A DNA stretch of 64,000 nucleotides, taken from NCBI RefSeq assembly GCF_008369915.1, contig NZ_VSRN01000001.1, forward strand, positions 1,364,001-1,428,000. Direction: 5' to 3'. Below the pieces are notes generated by a model. It saw nothing but the letters and a program-made list of their open reading frames with translations. It was not told where the DNA came from and made no database searches. Origin of the DNA: Dyadobacter sp. UC 10. GTDB lineage: Bacteria; Bacteroidota; Bacteroidia; Cytophagales; Spirosomataceae. The translations under genes were made by a program, and so were the position numbers. Positions 1 through 8,213 of the stretch are shown here, one piece after another (position 1 is the stretch's first letter; each line of letters begins with the position of its first letter).

Positions 1-77
1 ATTCAATCTTCACCCGACGGAGTGTAGAAATTCCCCGACGAAAGAACGAAATGCAGGGGTAAACTTCAATGTACCTT

Positions 78-2396
78 CTAAAATTCAAGCCGGTAATTTA
101 AAACGGGTATCAGCCCGGTTTGCGTGATCAACTTCACCCGATCTGTTTTTTTATCATAGTACCTGTCAAATGCATTCAACCGGTTGGTCACATTCTGAAC
201 GTCCAGGGAAATCGTCGACGCGGTACGTTTCTTGTTTTTCGTATAGCTCACGCGCACATCGCCCCTGAAATAATGGGGAAGTTGCTCCGAATAGCTTCTT
301 GTCCAATCACGCTCGGTCCTGCCTTTTTCCCGCGATTTTCCGAGGTCGACCGGCGTAGACATATTGCCTCCTGCGGCCAGGAGCTTGATATTTGCTGCAA
401 AAATGTTCGTTTTGTTTTTACCGACACGCCACTCCTTCCCAGCCAGGAGATTCTGCACAAACTTCCCGTTAAACCGGCTGTCCCGCTCAATGCCGTCGCG
501 GCCTGTGTATTTGGACTGGTAAAGCGAGGTAGTGCTCATCAGATAAATCCCGCCTGTCAGCGACTTCTCGATTGTAAGCTCCAGACCATAGCTTTTGCCG
601 GTCCCCTCGCTCACCAGGGAATCGCTTACGAAACCTGATATTTCGTTCATCAGGGAATTATGCAGCAAAAACGGACTGGTTGTGTTCGCCGGGCCTATCG
701 GGACGTGATAGTGATGCTGATAGTAGGTTTCTGCCAATATCCGCCAGCTTGCCGAAGGCCTGAATTCATACCCCGCTACCAAATGTGCCGATTTCATTAG
801 TTTGAGGTCTTTGTTGATCAGATTATCCTGGCCCTCACTGGCCTTGATTTGTGTGAAGTAGGTAGAAATGGATTCCGTTTTACTATGCAGGCCAGCCCCG
901 AAACTAACCGTTGACCTTGACGCAACTGCCCATTTTAGTCCTACACGCGGCTCAATGGAATGCTGTTTGTTCAACCCCAGCAACATCGCATGTACCCCTG
1001 CATTGACGGTAACATTCGGCGAAAGCCGCGACTTTAACTGTCCGTAAGCCTGAAAAAGTTGTGTACTGCCTTGTTGATCGACATTTTTAACCCAGGGTCC
1101 GTCTTCATTATCCTGGTCAAAAAGATTGAAGTCCATATGATTGATAATCGCTCCTGCCCTGATCGTGTTTCTTGCATTCAGTTTATAATTAAAGAGCGTC
1201 GAAATTCTTAAAGTCTGGTTGATAAAATTCTGCTGAAACGCAGTCCCATCCTCCTTGTCTACAAAATCACCGCTTTGCTTGGTCGCGGCATACGAGACGA
1301 TGGTTTCCATGTACGCTTTGTTACTGATATAGCGCAGATAGTTTACCCCTATAATTCCCCTGTTGGACGTAAATTTCTCCTTTGTCTCTTCATTATTGAT
1401 GGTGGAAGTACTGATCCCGCCCATTCCCCAAACCGAAACCACCGCTTTTTCATCATAAGGCAGGTAAACTTTAAACGCTCCGTCCTGAAAATCGTTGACA
1501 GCATCACCGCCAACCTGCACTCCTACTTTACTTAAAATGGATAAGGTAGAATAGCGGTAATTGGCCAGATAAGAAGCACCACCTTTGGCTCCGATAGGCC
1601 CTTCGGCTGCGAAATCAAGCCCCAATACACCGGCCTGCATAGCGTATTCACGCTTTTCATTATTGCCTTTTCTTAATTTCAGATCGAAGACCCCGGAAGT
1701 AGCATTTCCATATTCAGCGGGGAAAGCACCGGTTAAAAAATCCGAATTTCCCAGCACATTGGCACTCAAAGCACTTACACCACCACCTGATGAACCTTCG
1801 GCAGCGAAGTGGTTGGGGTTGGGAATTTCAACGCCTTCCATTCTCCACAGTAACCCTTTCGGGCTGTTACCCCGAATGACGATTTGGTTACCGCCGTCGT
1901 CATTGGTGGCCACTCCTGCAAATGAAAGTGCCATCCTCGCCGGATCATTTACGGAAGCGGCGAAACGCTTGGTCTGGTCTACCGTAAAAGATCGCCCGCT
2001 CACGCTGACCATATCGTTAAGCGGTGCACCGGTCTCCTTCTGCGCTTTTACAACCACTTCATCCAATGCTTTAAAGGATTCTGTCAGTCTCATATTCAGC
2101 TCCACTTCCTTTCCCGACCCTACTGAAATCTCCTGCAGAAATGCATCGTCATAACCAAGCGAGGTTACTTTTATGGAATGCCTGCCAACAGGCACCTGCG
2201 GGATCCTGAAATTTCCTTCGGTATCTGTAACCCCTCCCTGAATAGGATTGAGGGAAGTAATAATCACGTTCGCACCGATCACCGGCTGCTGTGATTCTGT
2301 GTCTACGATCCGACCCTTTACAGTCTGCGTAGGTTGCTGAGCAAAAGCCGCAACGCCGAATGCGGCGGCAATCAGAGAGAAGAAATACTTTTTCAT
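78..2396 (-). CDS. TonB-dependent outer-membrane receptor with CarboxypepD_reg-like N-domain
   Basis: Energy-coupled outer-membrane importer of unknown substrate, about 772 residues. The start at 2396 gives a clean signal peptide (MKKYFFSLIAAAFGVAAFAQ); an upstream in-frame start at 2420 would put eight residues in front of it. After the signal comes a beta-sandwich of the CarboxypepD_reg type (VKGRIVDTESQQPVIGANV), then a plug domain with the pattern IVIRGNSPKGLLWRMEGVEI, then a beta-barrel ending in an aromatic residue (NYRLEF). It follows the thiamine salvage operon on the same strand after about 200 bp. No second TPP riboswitch lies directly upstream. Thiamine or a precursor as substrate is only a guess from position. 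Family assignment is secure. Confidence 0.9.
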   Translation of the reverse strand: MKKYFFSLIAAAFGVAAFAQQPTQTVKGRIVDTESQQPVIGANVIITSLNPIQGGVTDTEGNFRIPQVPVGRHSIKVTSLGYDDAFLQEISVGSGKEVELNMRLTESFKALDEVVVKAQKETGAPLNDMVSVSGRSFTVDQTKRFAASVNDPARMALSFAGVATNDDGGNQIVIRGNSPKGLLWRMEGVEIPNPNHFAAEGSSGGGVSALSANVLGNSDFLTGAFPAEYGNATSGVFDLKLRKGNNEKREYAMQAGVLGLDFAAEGPIGAKGGASYLANYRYSTLSILSKVGVQVGGDAVNDFQDGAFKVYLPYDEKAVVSVWGMGGISTSTINNEETKEKFTSNRGIIGVNYLRYISNKAYMETIVSYAATKQSGDFVDKEDGTAFQQNFINQTLRISTLFNYKLNARNTIRAGAIINHMDFNLFDQDNEDGPWVKNVDQQGSTQLFQAYGQLKSRLSPNVTVNAGVHAMLLGLNKQHSIEPRVGLKWAVASRSTVSFGAGLHSKTESISTYFTQIKASEGQDNLINKDLKLMKSAHLVAGYEFRPSASWRILAETYYQHHYHVPIGPANTTSPFLLHNSLMNEISGFVSDSLVSEGTGKSYGLELTIEKSLTGGIYLMSTTSLYQSKYTGRDGIERDSRFNGKFVQNLLAGKEWRVGKNKTNIFAANIKLLAAGGNMSTPVDLGKSREKGRTERDWTRSYSEQLPHYFRGDVRVSYTKNKKRTASTISLDVQNVTNRLNAFDRYYDKKTDRVKLITQTGLIPVLNYRLEF

Positions 2397-2470
2397 AGCT
2401 AGTTGTTTCGGTCTTGACAACTTAGCTACGGGCTACCCTAATTTTTTTCGGAAAGATTGATTGAATGGTA

Positions 2471-2618
2471 TTTTGGCTGTATGCTTTAGGCCTTAGGCTG
2501 TTGGCTATTGGCTGTTGGCTGTTGGCTGTTGAGTAATCTTACACGATTAAAGTTAAATCAGTAAAACATAAAAAGGCCAACGGCTAATGGCTAACAGCTA
2601 ACATCCTAAACCATACAG
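2471..2618. repeat. Imperfect inverted repeat built from GGCTGTT-like heptamers, reaching into the tenA 3' end
   Basis: The left arm (about 2471-2532) holds successive units such as GGCTGTTGGCTATTGGCTG. The right arm (about 2571-2618) is its approximate reverse complement. The right arm includes the last codons of tenA: the reverse complement GGCTGTATGGTTTAGG resembles GGCTGTATGCTTTAGG in the left arm. In RNA this would form a long imperfect hairpin after tenA. It could act in termination or message stability; that is inference. Confidence 0.7.
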
Positions 2619-3269
2619 CCCAAAGCCACCATCCAGCTTATACGCCCCATCCCAAAACAAATATTCCATTTTCGTTGCCGTAATATAGGCTTCGATCATT
2701 CTTTGGCGGGTTTGTTCTGACGCGGACGCTGCGAGCTGGTTGCATATGTTGAGGGCTTTCTGAACGGAATGTGCAAATTCTTCGCCCGCGTAGGCATTGA
2801 TCCAGTTTTGATATGGATTAGGGGTGGTTTGATTGGCGTAAATATGGTCGCCGACTTTTTTGTAAATCCAGAAACAGGGAAGCAATGCAGCCACTGAAAC
2901 TTCATAGGGTTCAAATGCACTGGTTGCGAGCAAATAATTGGTGTAAGCAAAACAGCCTGGTCCCTTTCCCGAATCAAATTCAATCTCGTATTCCTTGAAA
3001 TAACTCAAATGCAGCGCCCTTTCTACTAAAATTGCATTTTGCGCAAATTCCAGGAAATCCAGCAGCTCATGACTGTTAGCTGCCCTGGTACCGGTCATTG
3101 CAATTGCCCGGGCGAAATCGGCGAGATAAAGTGAATCCTGATAAATGTAATATCTAAATTTTTCGGGCGGCAGACTACCTTTTTGGAGCTCCTGATTAAA
3201 TGGATGAAGCTTTATTTTTTCATAAATCGGCAAAGTCTGCTCCCAGAGCAGGTCCGTAAATTTCGTCAT
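2598..3269 (-). CDS. tenA: TenA-family aminopyrimidine aminohydrolase (thiaminase II)
   Basis: Cytosolic helical-bundle enzyme that hydrolyses aminopyrimidine breakdown products of thiamine to HMP, for re-use by ThiD. The 223 residues match the family length. Visible family marks are YYIYQDSLYLADFARA near residue 41, the catalytic cysteine context ALLPCFWIYKKVGD, and the glutamate region near the C-terminus (ATKMEYLFWDGAY). Its ATG overlaps the thiD stop codon (ATGA, 3266-3269), so the two are very probably translationally coupled. It is the last gene of the riboswitch-led operon thiM-thiE-thiD-tenA. Its 3' end is part of an inverted repeat. Confidence 0.95.
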   Translation of the reverse strand: MTKFTDLLWEQTLPIYEKIKLHPFNQELQKGSLPPEKFRYYIYQDSLYLADFARAIAMTGTRAANSHELLDFLEFAQNAILVERALHLSYFKEYEIEFDSGKGPGCFAYTNYLLATSAFEPYEVSVAALLPCFWIYKKVGDHIYANQTTPNPYQNWINAYAGEEFAHSVQKALNICNQLAASASEQTRQRMIEAYITATKMEYLFWDGAYKLDGGFGLYGLGC

Positions 3270-4108
3270 ATTAATTGCATTGGAACGGGAGAAAAAGAAT
3301 GGTTCAGCGGTCCGGGCCCGGCTCCTGTCGTCACATTTTTGCCAGCCTCAATAGCGCCTGAAATGTATTTTTTTGAAAAAATGATTGCTTCGGGAAGTGA
3401 ATTTCCTGTTGCTATAAATGATGCAATAGCCGAGGACAATGTACAACCGGTGCCGTGCACGTTCGGACTGTCGATATATTCGCTTTCCATAATCAGGGTA
3501 TCCTGGTTTTTTTGGGCAAAAATATCAGAAAGCACCGGGGCAACGAGATGCCCGCCTTTTAGCAAAACCGCATTGCAACCCCGCCGTACCATTTCCTCGG
3601 CGGCTATTTTCATCGCCTCAACCGATTCAATCTGCTCTGAGATCAATATCTGCGCTTCGTCGAGATTAGGGGTTATCAGGTTTACCTTTGGAAAAAGCGC
3701 CTCCCAGAGTACAGAAACCGTTTCGTCCTGGATGAGCCTCGATCCGCTTGTGGAAACCATCACCGGATCGAACACCACAAATCCCGGCTTGTATTTAGCA
3801 ATGATCTCCGAAATCACAAGCGCTACTTCAATCGTATTGACCATCCCGATTTTGACCGCATCAACAGTGATATCTTCAAATACCGCTTCGAGCTGCGCCC
3901 TTAGAAATGCAGGCGGCACAGGGTGTATTGCACTCACGCCCAATGTATTCTGCGCCGTGAGCGCCGTAATCGCGGAAGTTCCGTAAGCACCCAGAGCTGC
4001 GATGGTCTTCAAGTCTGCCTGAATACCCGCGCCTCCTCCGCTATCGGAGCCAGCGATGGTCAGTACGGTTGGGTAGCGGTTCAGGGCTTGTTGGGGGCGG
4101 TTGGGCAT
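3266..4108 (-). CDS. thiD: Bifunctional hydroxymethylpyrimidine kinase / HMP-phosphate kinase
   Basis: Ribokinase-fold kinase that phosphorylates HMP and HMP-P to HMP-PP for thiamine phosphate synthesis. The sequence shows the substrate motif LTIAGSDSGGGAGIQADLKT near residue 16 and the anion-hole motif NVHGTGCTLSSAIASF near the C-terminus. The length of 280 residues is normal plus a short extension. The first dozen residues (MPNRPQQALNRYP) are low complexity and continue the C/A-rich repeat of the thiE-thiD spacer, so this N-terminus may be a recent addition. There is a 4-bp overlap with tenA downstream. Confidence 0.96.
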   Translation of the reverse strand: MPNRPQQALNRYPTVLTIAGSDSGGGAGIQADLKTIAALGAYGTSAITALTAQNTLGVSAIHPVPPAFLRAQLEAVFEDITVDAVKIGMVNTIEVALVISEIIAKYKPGFVVFDPVMVSTSGSRLIQDETVSVLWEALFPKVNLITPNLDEAQILISEQIESVEAMKIAAEEMVRRGCNAVLLKGGHLVAPVLSDIFAQKNQDTLIMESEYIDSPNVHGTGCTLSSAIASFIATGNSLPEAIIFSKKYISGAIEAGKNVTTGAGPGPLNHSFSPVPMQLI

Positions 4109-4126
4109 TGGTAGGGGTGGTTGGGA

Positions 4127-4159
4127 GTGGTTCGGGGTTGATGGGGTGGTTCGGGGTTG
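4127..4159. repeat. Direct repeat in the thiE-thiD spacer
   Basis: The 14-mer GTGGTTCGGGGTTG occurs twice exactly (4127-4140 and 4146-4159) with a 19-bp period. It lies in a G/T-rich stretch running from about 4084. In the sense of the operon the stretch is C/A-rich and unstructured. It begins right after the thiE stop and continues into the first codons of thiD. Confidence 0.75.
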
Positions 4160-4816
4160 TTAGGAGGTATGGTTTGGTTCTTTGGCGGCCAGGATCATGG
4201 ATTTCAGACGGAAAGCGGCTTCGTAGGGGGAAGTTGCGCTGCAAATCGCTGATACTACCGCTATTCCGGTGGCTCCGTTTTGCATGGCGGCGCCGGCATT
4301 GGTCAGGTTGATCCCGCCTATGGCAATAAGCGGATGTTTGCTTTGCGTGCTGATCCCGCGAAGCCCGTCAAGCCCCCAGGGTTTTTGCGTATCGGTTTTA
4401 GTAGGTGTTTCAAACAGCGGACTAACGCCCAGATAAGAAATATCCCACTCCTCTGCCTCAATTACATCCCGATCATTCTCGACCGAGATACCTATGATCT
4501 TTTCAGGCGGCAGCATTTGGTTCAATAGTTCAAATGGCATATCATTCTGTCCTACATGCACACCGTCGGCATTGGCTGCCAACGCCACGTCTACACGATC
4601 ATTGATGATCAGAGGCACATTGTAAGGTTCCAAAATAGCTTTCAGCCGTTTAGCCCTATCAATAAATGCCCGGGTGGACAATGTTTTTTCTCTGAGCTGC
4701 ACCATGGTAACCCCTCCCTGCACAGCTTCCTCAACCACCCAGAGCAAGTCGCGGCCAAGACAGGCGGCTTCGTCGGTTACCAGGTAAAGCTGAATATCGG
4801 TTTCGGGAGTTGCCAT
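4160..4816 (-). CDS. thiE: Thiamine phosphate synthase
   Basis: TIM-barrel enzyme joining HMP-PP with thiazole phosphate to give thiamine phosphate. The 218 residues carry the family signatures: VQLREKTLSTRAF, LIINDRVDVALAANADGVHVGQND (substrate and Mg-binding loop), YLGVSPLFETPTKTD and the phosphate-binding IAIGGI. It starts 14 bp after the thiM stop and is followed by a short repeat-containing spacer before thiD. The operon order thiM-thiE-thiD-tenA fits thiamine salvage, not de novo synthesis. Confidence 0.96.
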   Translation of the reverse strand: MATPETDIQLYLVTDEAACLGRDLLWVVEEAVQGGVTMVQLREKTLSTRAFIDRAKRLKAILEPYNVPLIINDRVDVALAANADGVHVGQNDMPFELLNQMLPPEKIIGISVENDRDVIEAEEWDISYLGVSPLFETPTKTDTQKPWGLDGLRGISTQSKHPLIAIGGINLTNAGAAMQNGATGIAVVSAICSATSPYEAAFRLKSMILAAKEPNHTS

Positions 4817-4830
4817 TGCATATTGTTTAA

Positions 4831-5628
4831 TCAGGATACTTTGATTTTGGAAAGTTCGGCCAGGTGTGCCGGCGTAATATCAGACAAGCAATCCAGAAAT
4901 GCAACCTGAAACGAGCCGGGAGATTTGGCATTCCGGTATGCCAGCTCACCACAAACGCCCATCATTACCGCTGCCGATACGGCCGCTTCGAAAGGATCTG
5001 CGACCGTAGCGGCAAACGCGCCCGCAATCGCAGTCGCCGAGCAGCCCATTCCGGTCACTTTCGTCATCAAAGCCACGCCGTTTGAAACATAGGCGGTTTG
5101 ATTCCCTTTTACGATTACGTCCACTGCGCCGCTTACACTCACTGCGCAGTCAAATTTCTTACTCAATGCCCAGGCCGCTTCCAGGCTCAGATCTGAGCTG
5201 GCGGTACTGTCAACACCTTTTGTCTGCACATTAGCACCGGCCAATGCCAATATTTCCGATGCATTTCCGCGAATGATCGCCGGGGAAGCTACGTCTAAAA
5301 GTTCCGTCAAAGTATTATTCCGGTAACTGGTCGCGCCGGCGCCTACCGGGTCGAGCACGATGGGTTTCCTCAACTCGCCGGCCTTTTTCATAGCTGCTTT
5401 CATGCCGGCAACCCAGGGCGGAGAGAGGGTGCCGATATTAATGACCAAAGCCCCTGAAATCGACACCATTTCTTCCACTTCTTCCACCGCATGTGCCATT
5501 ACAGGCGACGCTCCCGCAGCTAACAATGCATTGGCCGTGTAGTTCATCACCACAAAATTGGTAATGTTGTGCACCAGCGGTGTGGTATTTCTGAGGTTAA
5601 CAAGGTTTTGTTCTAAATGAAAATCCAT
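4831..5628 (-). CDS. thiM: Hydroxyethylthiazole kinase
   Basis: Ribokinase-like kinase that phosphorylates salvaged hydroxyethylthiazole for ThiE. Signatures are TPLVHNITNFVVMN at the N-terminus, NIGTLSP, VLDPVGAGATSYR, IRGNASEI and VTGMGCSATAIAGAF. I place the start at the ATG at 5628 (MDFHLEQN), giving 265 residues as usual for ThiM. The longer frame opens with GTG at 5733, directly abutting the riboswitch aptamer, and would translate the expression platform. First gene of the operon, with a leader of about 185 nt including the TPP aptamer. Confidence 0.95.
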   Translation of the reverse strand: MDFHLEQNLVNLRNTTPLVHNITNFVVMNYTANALLAAGASPVMAHAVEEVEEMVSISGALVINIGTLSPPWVAGMKAAMKKAGELRKPIVLDPVGAGATSYRNNTLTELLDVASPAIIRGNASEILALAGANVQTKGVDSTASSDLSLEAAWALSKKFDCAVSVSGAVDVIVKGNQTAYVSNGVALMTKVTGMGCSATAIAGAFAATVADPFEAAVSAAVMMGVCGELAYRNAKSPGSFQVAFLDCLSDITPAHLAELSKIKVS

Positions 5629-5733
5629 ATCAATGTATTTAATCGGACTGATGGAACGGGCAAACCGGGGGAAACTTCGACTTATTTCTGGTTTTGTATT
5701 TGCGTAAAAGAACGGGTTAGTAACACCCTGCAC

Positions 5734-5812
5734 GCTTTTTCCTCCGACAGTATCAACTGTTTCAGGTTCAAAGGGTATGAATCTCAGTCCTCTTTTTGGA
5801 CACCCCCAAAGC
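5734..5812 (-). promoter_or_regulatory. TPP riboswitch (THI element)
   Basis: On the minus strand the thiM leader shows the THI-box core in order: GGGGGTGTCC, GGACTGAGATTCATACCC and TTTGAACCTGA, then a variable hairpin (ACAGTTGATACTGT) and CGGAGGAAAAAGC. Helix P1 can form between GCTTT (5812-5808) and AAAGC (5738-5734). These are the conserved features of thiamine pyrophosphate aptamers. About 105 nt separate it from the thiM ATG. That platform contains a small GGGT/ACCC hairpin and a CCCCC run that could pair with the aptamer GGGGG. The mechanism cannot be decided by eye. Confidence 0.95.
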
Positions 5813-5906
5813 CATTCTTATTTGCGAAAGTAGTAGTTTTAAGGAGTTATTAAAAAACATTTCACCTAATCCGAAAGCGCAGATTTCGATTTACAGAAAA
5901 CATATA

Positions 5907-6581
5907 ATGATCAAGGCAGCAATATTTGATATGGACGGGTTGCTTATCGACTCGGAACCGATGTGGCACCAGGCGGCGCATGAAGTAATGCAGAAAGTTA
6001 ATTTTAAATTGACCGAAGAATTGAAACTGCAGACAACGGGATTGTCAATCAAGCTCTTCCTTGATTTTTGTCATAAAATCCAACCCTGGAACACCCCGAG
6101 TTTTGAAGAGCTTGAAAAAGAGATCCTGGAAAAAGCACATACCCTGATCCTGAACAACGCCATAGCAATGCCCGGTGCGATAGAGTTGCTCAAAACACTG
6201 AAAGCGGAGGGCTTGAAACTGGCAGTAGCTTCGGCTTCCCACATGGAGCTGATCGAAGGTGTGCTGGAAAGGCTGGGAATCACCGATTTCTTCGATACCT
6301 GGCATTCTGGGGAACTGGAAGAATTCACCAAGCCTCATCCCGCAGTGTATTTGACAACCGCCAAAAAACTGGGCGTGAAACCGGAAGAATGCATTGCATT
6401 TGAAGATTCCCACGCCGGATTACGGTCGGCGCACGCGGCTGGAATGGTCACGATTTCGGTACCTGCGGCCGAAGTTTTCAAGGATCCGAAATTTGATATG
6501 GCGCATTACAAAATCAGCTCGCTGGAAAAATATATATTGGGCGAAATGTCGGGGGTACCTCAGAGTGTGGTGGAGGAGTGA
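5907..6581 (+). CDS. HAD-superfamily sugar-phosphatase-like hydrolase (HxpB/YniC type)
   Basis: Haloacid dehalogenase-fold phosphatase, subfamily IA, probably acting on hexitol- or 2-deoxyhexose phosphates by similarity to the HxpB/YniC group. The nucleophile motif FDMDGLLIDSEPMW is at residues 6-19. Motif II is LAVASASHME, the lysine is in TKPHPAVYLTTAKKLG, and the metal aspartate is in CIAFEDSHAGLRSA. I use the ATG at 5907 (MIKAAIFDMDG), because the upstream in-frame ATG at 5796 falls in the divergent thi leader region. 224 residues, normal length. It is divergent from the thi operon and followed by a repeat-rich spacer. Confidence 0.9.
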   Translation: MIKAAIFDMDGLLIDSEPMWHQAAHEVMQKVNFKLTEELKLQTTGLSIKLFLDFCHKIQPWNTPSFEELEKEILEKAHTLILNNAIAMPGAIELLKTLKAEGLKLAVASASHMELIEGVLERLGITDFFDTWHSGELEEFTKPHPAVYLTTAKKLGVKPEECIAFEDSHAGLRSAHAAGMVTISVPAAEVFKDPKFDMAHYKISSLEKYILGEMSGVPQSVVEE

Positions 6582-6609
6582 GGAGGATTTTGATTAATTG
6601 TTGATGCTT

Positions 6610-6767
6610 TTGTCATTGATCATTAGTGGTCATTGATTGTCGTTAGTTGTCATTGATTGTTTGATGTTTTTTTGGACACTCTCAAATAAAGCATTGGAAA
6701 AGAATTGCAACAACACCTGACTATATAATAACAACTAATGACCACCAATGACAAAAATGACCAACCA
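6610..6767. repeat. TCATTG/GTTAGT repeat with inverted partner arm
   Basis: The left arm (about 6610-6660) has repeated TCATTGAT, TCATTAGTGG and CGTTAGTTG units. The right arm (about 6727-6767) holds the reverse-complement pattern (ACAACTAATGACCACC, AATGACAAAAATGACC). Roughly 65 bp lie between. The design matches the heptamer loci near 2.5 kb and 30 kb although the unit differs. It fills the 216-bp gap between the HAD gene and the histidine kinase. Confidence 0.6.
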
Positions 6768-6797
6768 TCCCCACCCTTTTCCTAACTTCCCACAGGC

Positions 6798-8138
6798 ATG
6801 ATCGGACTCCGGCATTTCAGTATTATGATCATGATCAGGATCGCAATTATTATCCTGAGTGTGATCGCATTGGCATGGCTTGCGGCCAGACATACCAATG
6901 AAATGCTTGTTTACGTGCTTGGAACGATCTTTATTTTCGTCCAGGCTTCGCTGCTATATCAGTATGTTACGAATGTCAACCGCAAGCTGACCTACTTTCT
7001 GGAATCCGTCCGGTACTCCGATTTTACGATCAACTTCCGGTCTGACAATAAAATGGGGCGGACGTTCAAGGAGCTGAACCAGCAATTCAATGAAGTTTTG
7101 CATGCATTCCGGCAGGCCAGGGCTGAGAAAGAAGCCAACCTGCAATATCTGAATACGATCGTACAGCATATCGGCACGGGACTCATCACATTCGACAGTA
7201 CCGGGCAGGTGAATCTGATCAATAATGCAGCTTTAAGAATGCTGGGTATCTACCGGCTACACCAACTGATCGAACTAAAAGACAAGCACCCAAGACTATA
7301 CGAGCTGCTTTCCAACCTGAACAGCGGCGTGAGAGAGCTATACCGTACCCCTTCCGACCAGCCGCTTGCATTGCAGGGAGCAGCGATCCAGCTGCGGGGC
7401 ATGTGGGTGCGGATCGTGGTTCTGCAGAATATTCAAACCGAGCTTCAGCAGCAGGAAGTAGAATCCTGGCAGAACCTGACGCGCGTTTTGCGGCACGAGA
7501 TCATGAATTCCATGACACCGATCGTTTCCCTGGTAGGTACCATGCGGCTCATTGTGAATGAGGACATCGAAAAATCCACGAGTGACCAGGAGGCTGTGAA
7601 TGATCTCAAAGAGGCATTATCGACCCTCGAAAAAAGGAGTAAAGGGATGATGCAGTTTGTGAATGCATACCGCGATTTTACGACATTGCCCAAGCCCGTA
7701 ATTGCTAACAACAATGTCTCCGAGCTTTTGCACGAAGTATTGCAGCTGCTGCAAACCGATCTTGTCAGGTCGGGTGTATTGTGGAAGTTGTCGGTCAAAC
7801 CGGAAACGCTGATTGTGAAAGCCGACGCCAGTCAAATTCAGCAGGTACTGATCAACTTAGTCAAAAATGCGTCGGAATCGTTCTCCAACCAGACCAACCG
7901 GCTTATTACCCTATCAGCATACCAAACGGACAACACGGTGATGATCGAGGTAGCCGACAATGGTGACGGCATTGAACCTGAGGCAATTGAAAATATTTTT
8001 ATCCCGTTTTATACGACTAAAAAAACGGGTTCGGGTATCGGATTAAGTCTTTCCCGCCAGATCCTGCAGCAACATAACGGCCAGCTGAATGTAACTTCCG
8101 AAGTTGGAAAAGGGACTGTTTTTACGTTGATTTTTTAA
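6798..8138 (+). CDS. Sensor histidine kinase, NtrY-like, membrane-bound
   Basis: Two-component sensor of 446 residues. There are two membrane helices (about residues 8-30 and 36-57), a linker region, a PAS domain (about 113-200), a HisKA dimerisation helix with the phospho-accepting His233 in LRHEIMNSMTPI, and a HATPase_c domain (N-box QVLINLVKNASESF, G1 VADNGDGIEP, G2 GSGIGLSLSRQIL). It lacks a periplasmic sensor domain and may sense a membrane or cytosolic cue. No response regulator gene adjoins it; such kinases usually pair with an NtrC-type regulator. The signal is unknown. Confidence 0.92.
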   Translation: MIGLRHFSIMIMIRIAIIILSVIALAWLAARHTNEMLVYVLGTIFIFVQASLLYQYVTNVNRKLTYFLESVRYSDFTINFRSDNKMGRTFKELNQQFNEVLHAFRQARAEKEANLQYLNTIVQHIGTGLITFDSTGQVNLINNAALRMLGIYRLHQLIELKDKHPRLYELLSNLNSGVRELYRTPSDQPLALQGAAIQLRGMWVRIVVLQNIQTELQQQEVESWQNLTRVLRHEIMNSMTPIVSLVGTMRLIVNEDIEKSTSDQEAVNDLKEALSTLEKRSKGMMQFVNAYRDFTTLPKPVIANNNVSELLHEVLQLLQTDLVRSGVLWKLSVKPETLIVKADASQIQQVLINLVKNASESFSNQTNRLITLSAYQTDNTVMIEVADNGDGIEPEAIENIFIPFYTTKKTGSGIGLSLSRQILQQHNGQLNVTSEVGKGTVFTLIF

Positions 8139-8213
8139 GCCGGTAAGAATCGTACATACTTACAACCTTTTTTACCCCACACAAGTCTTTTCTAGAAATT
8201 TAATCAGCGTTCT

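Noticed and set aside
1585..2154. 189-residue plus-strand ORF
   Set aside because: Antisense to the plug domain of the TonB receptor; product is Ser/Pro-rich as expected from a shadow frame.
3183..3986. 267-residue plus-strand ORF
   Set aside because: Antisense shadow of thiD and the start of tenA; both real genes carry full family motifs.
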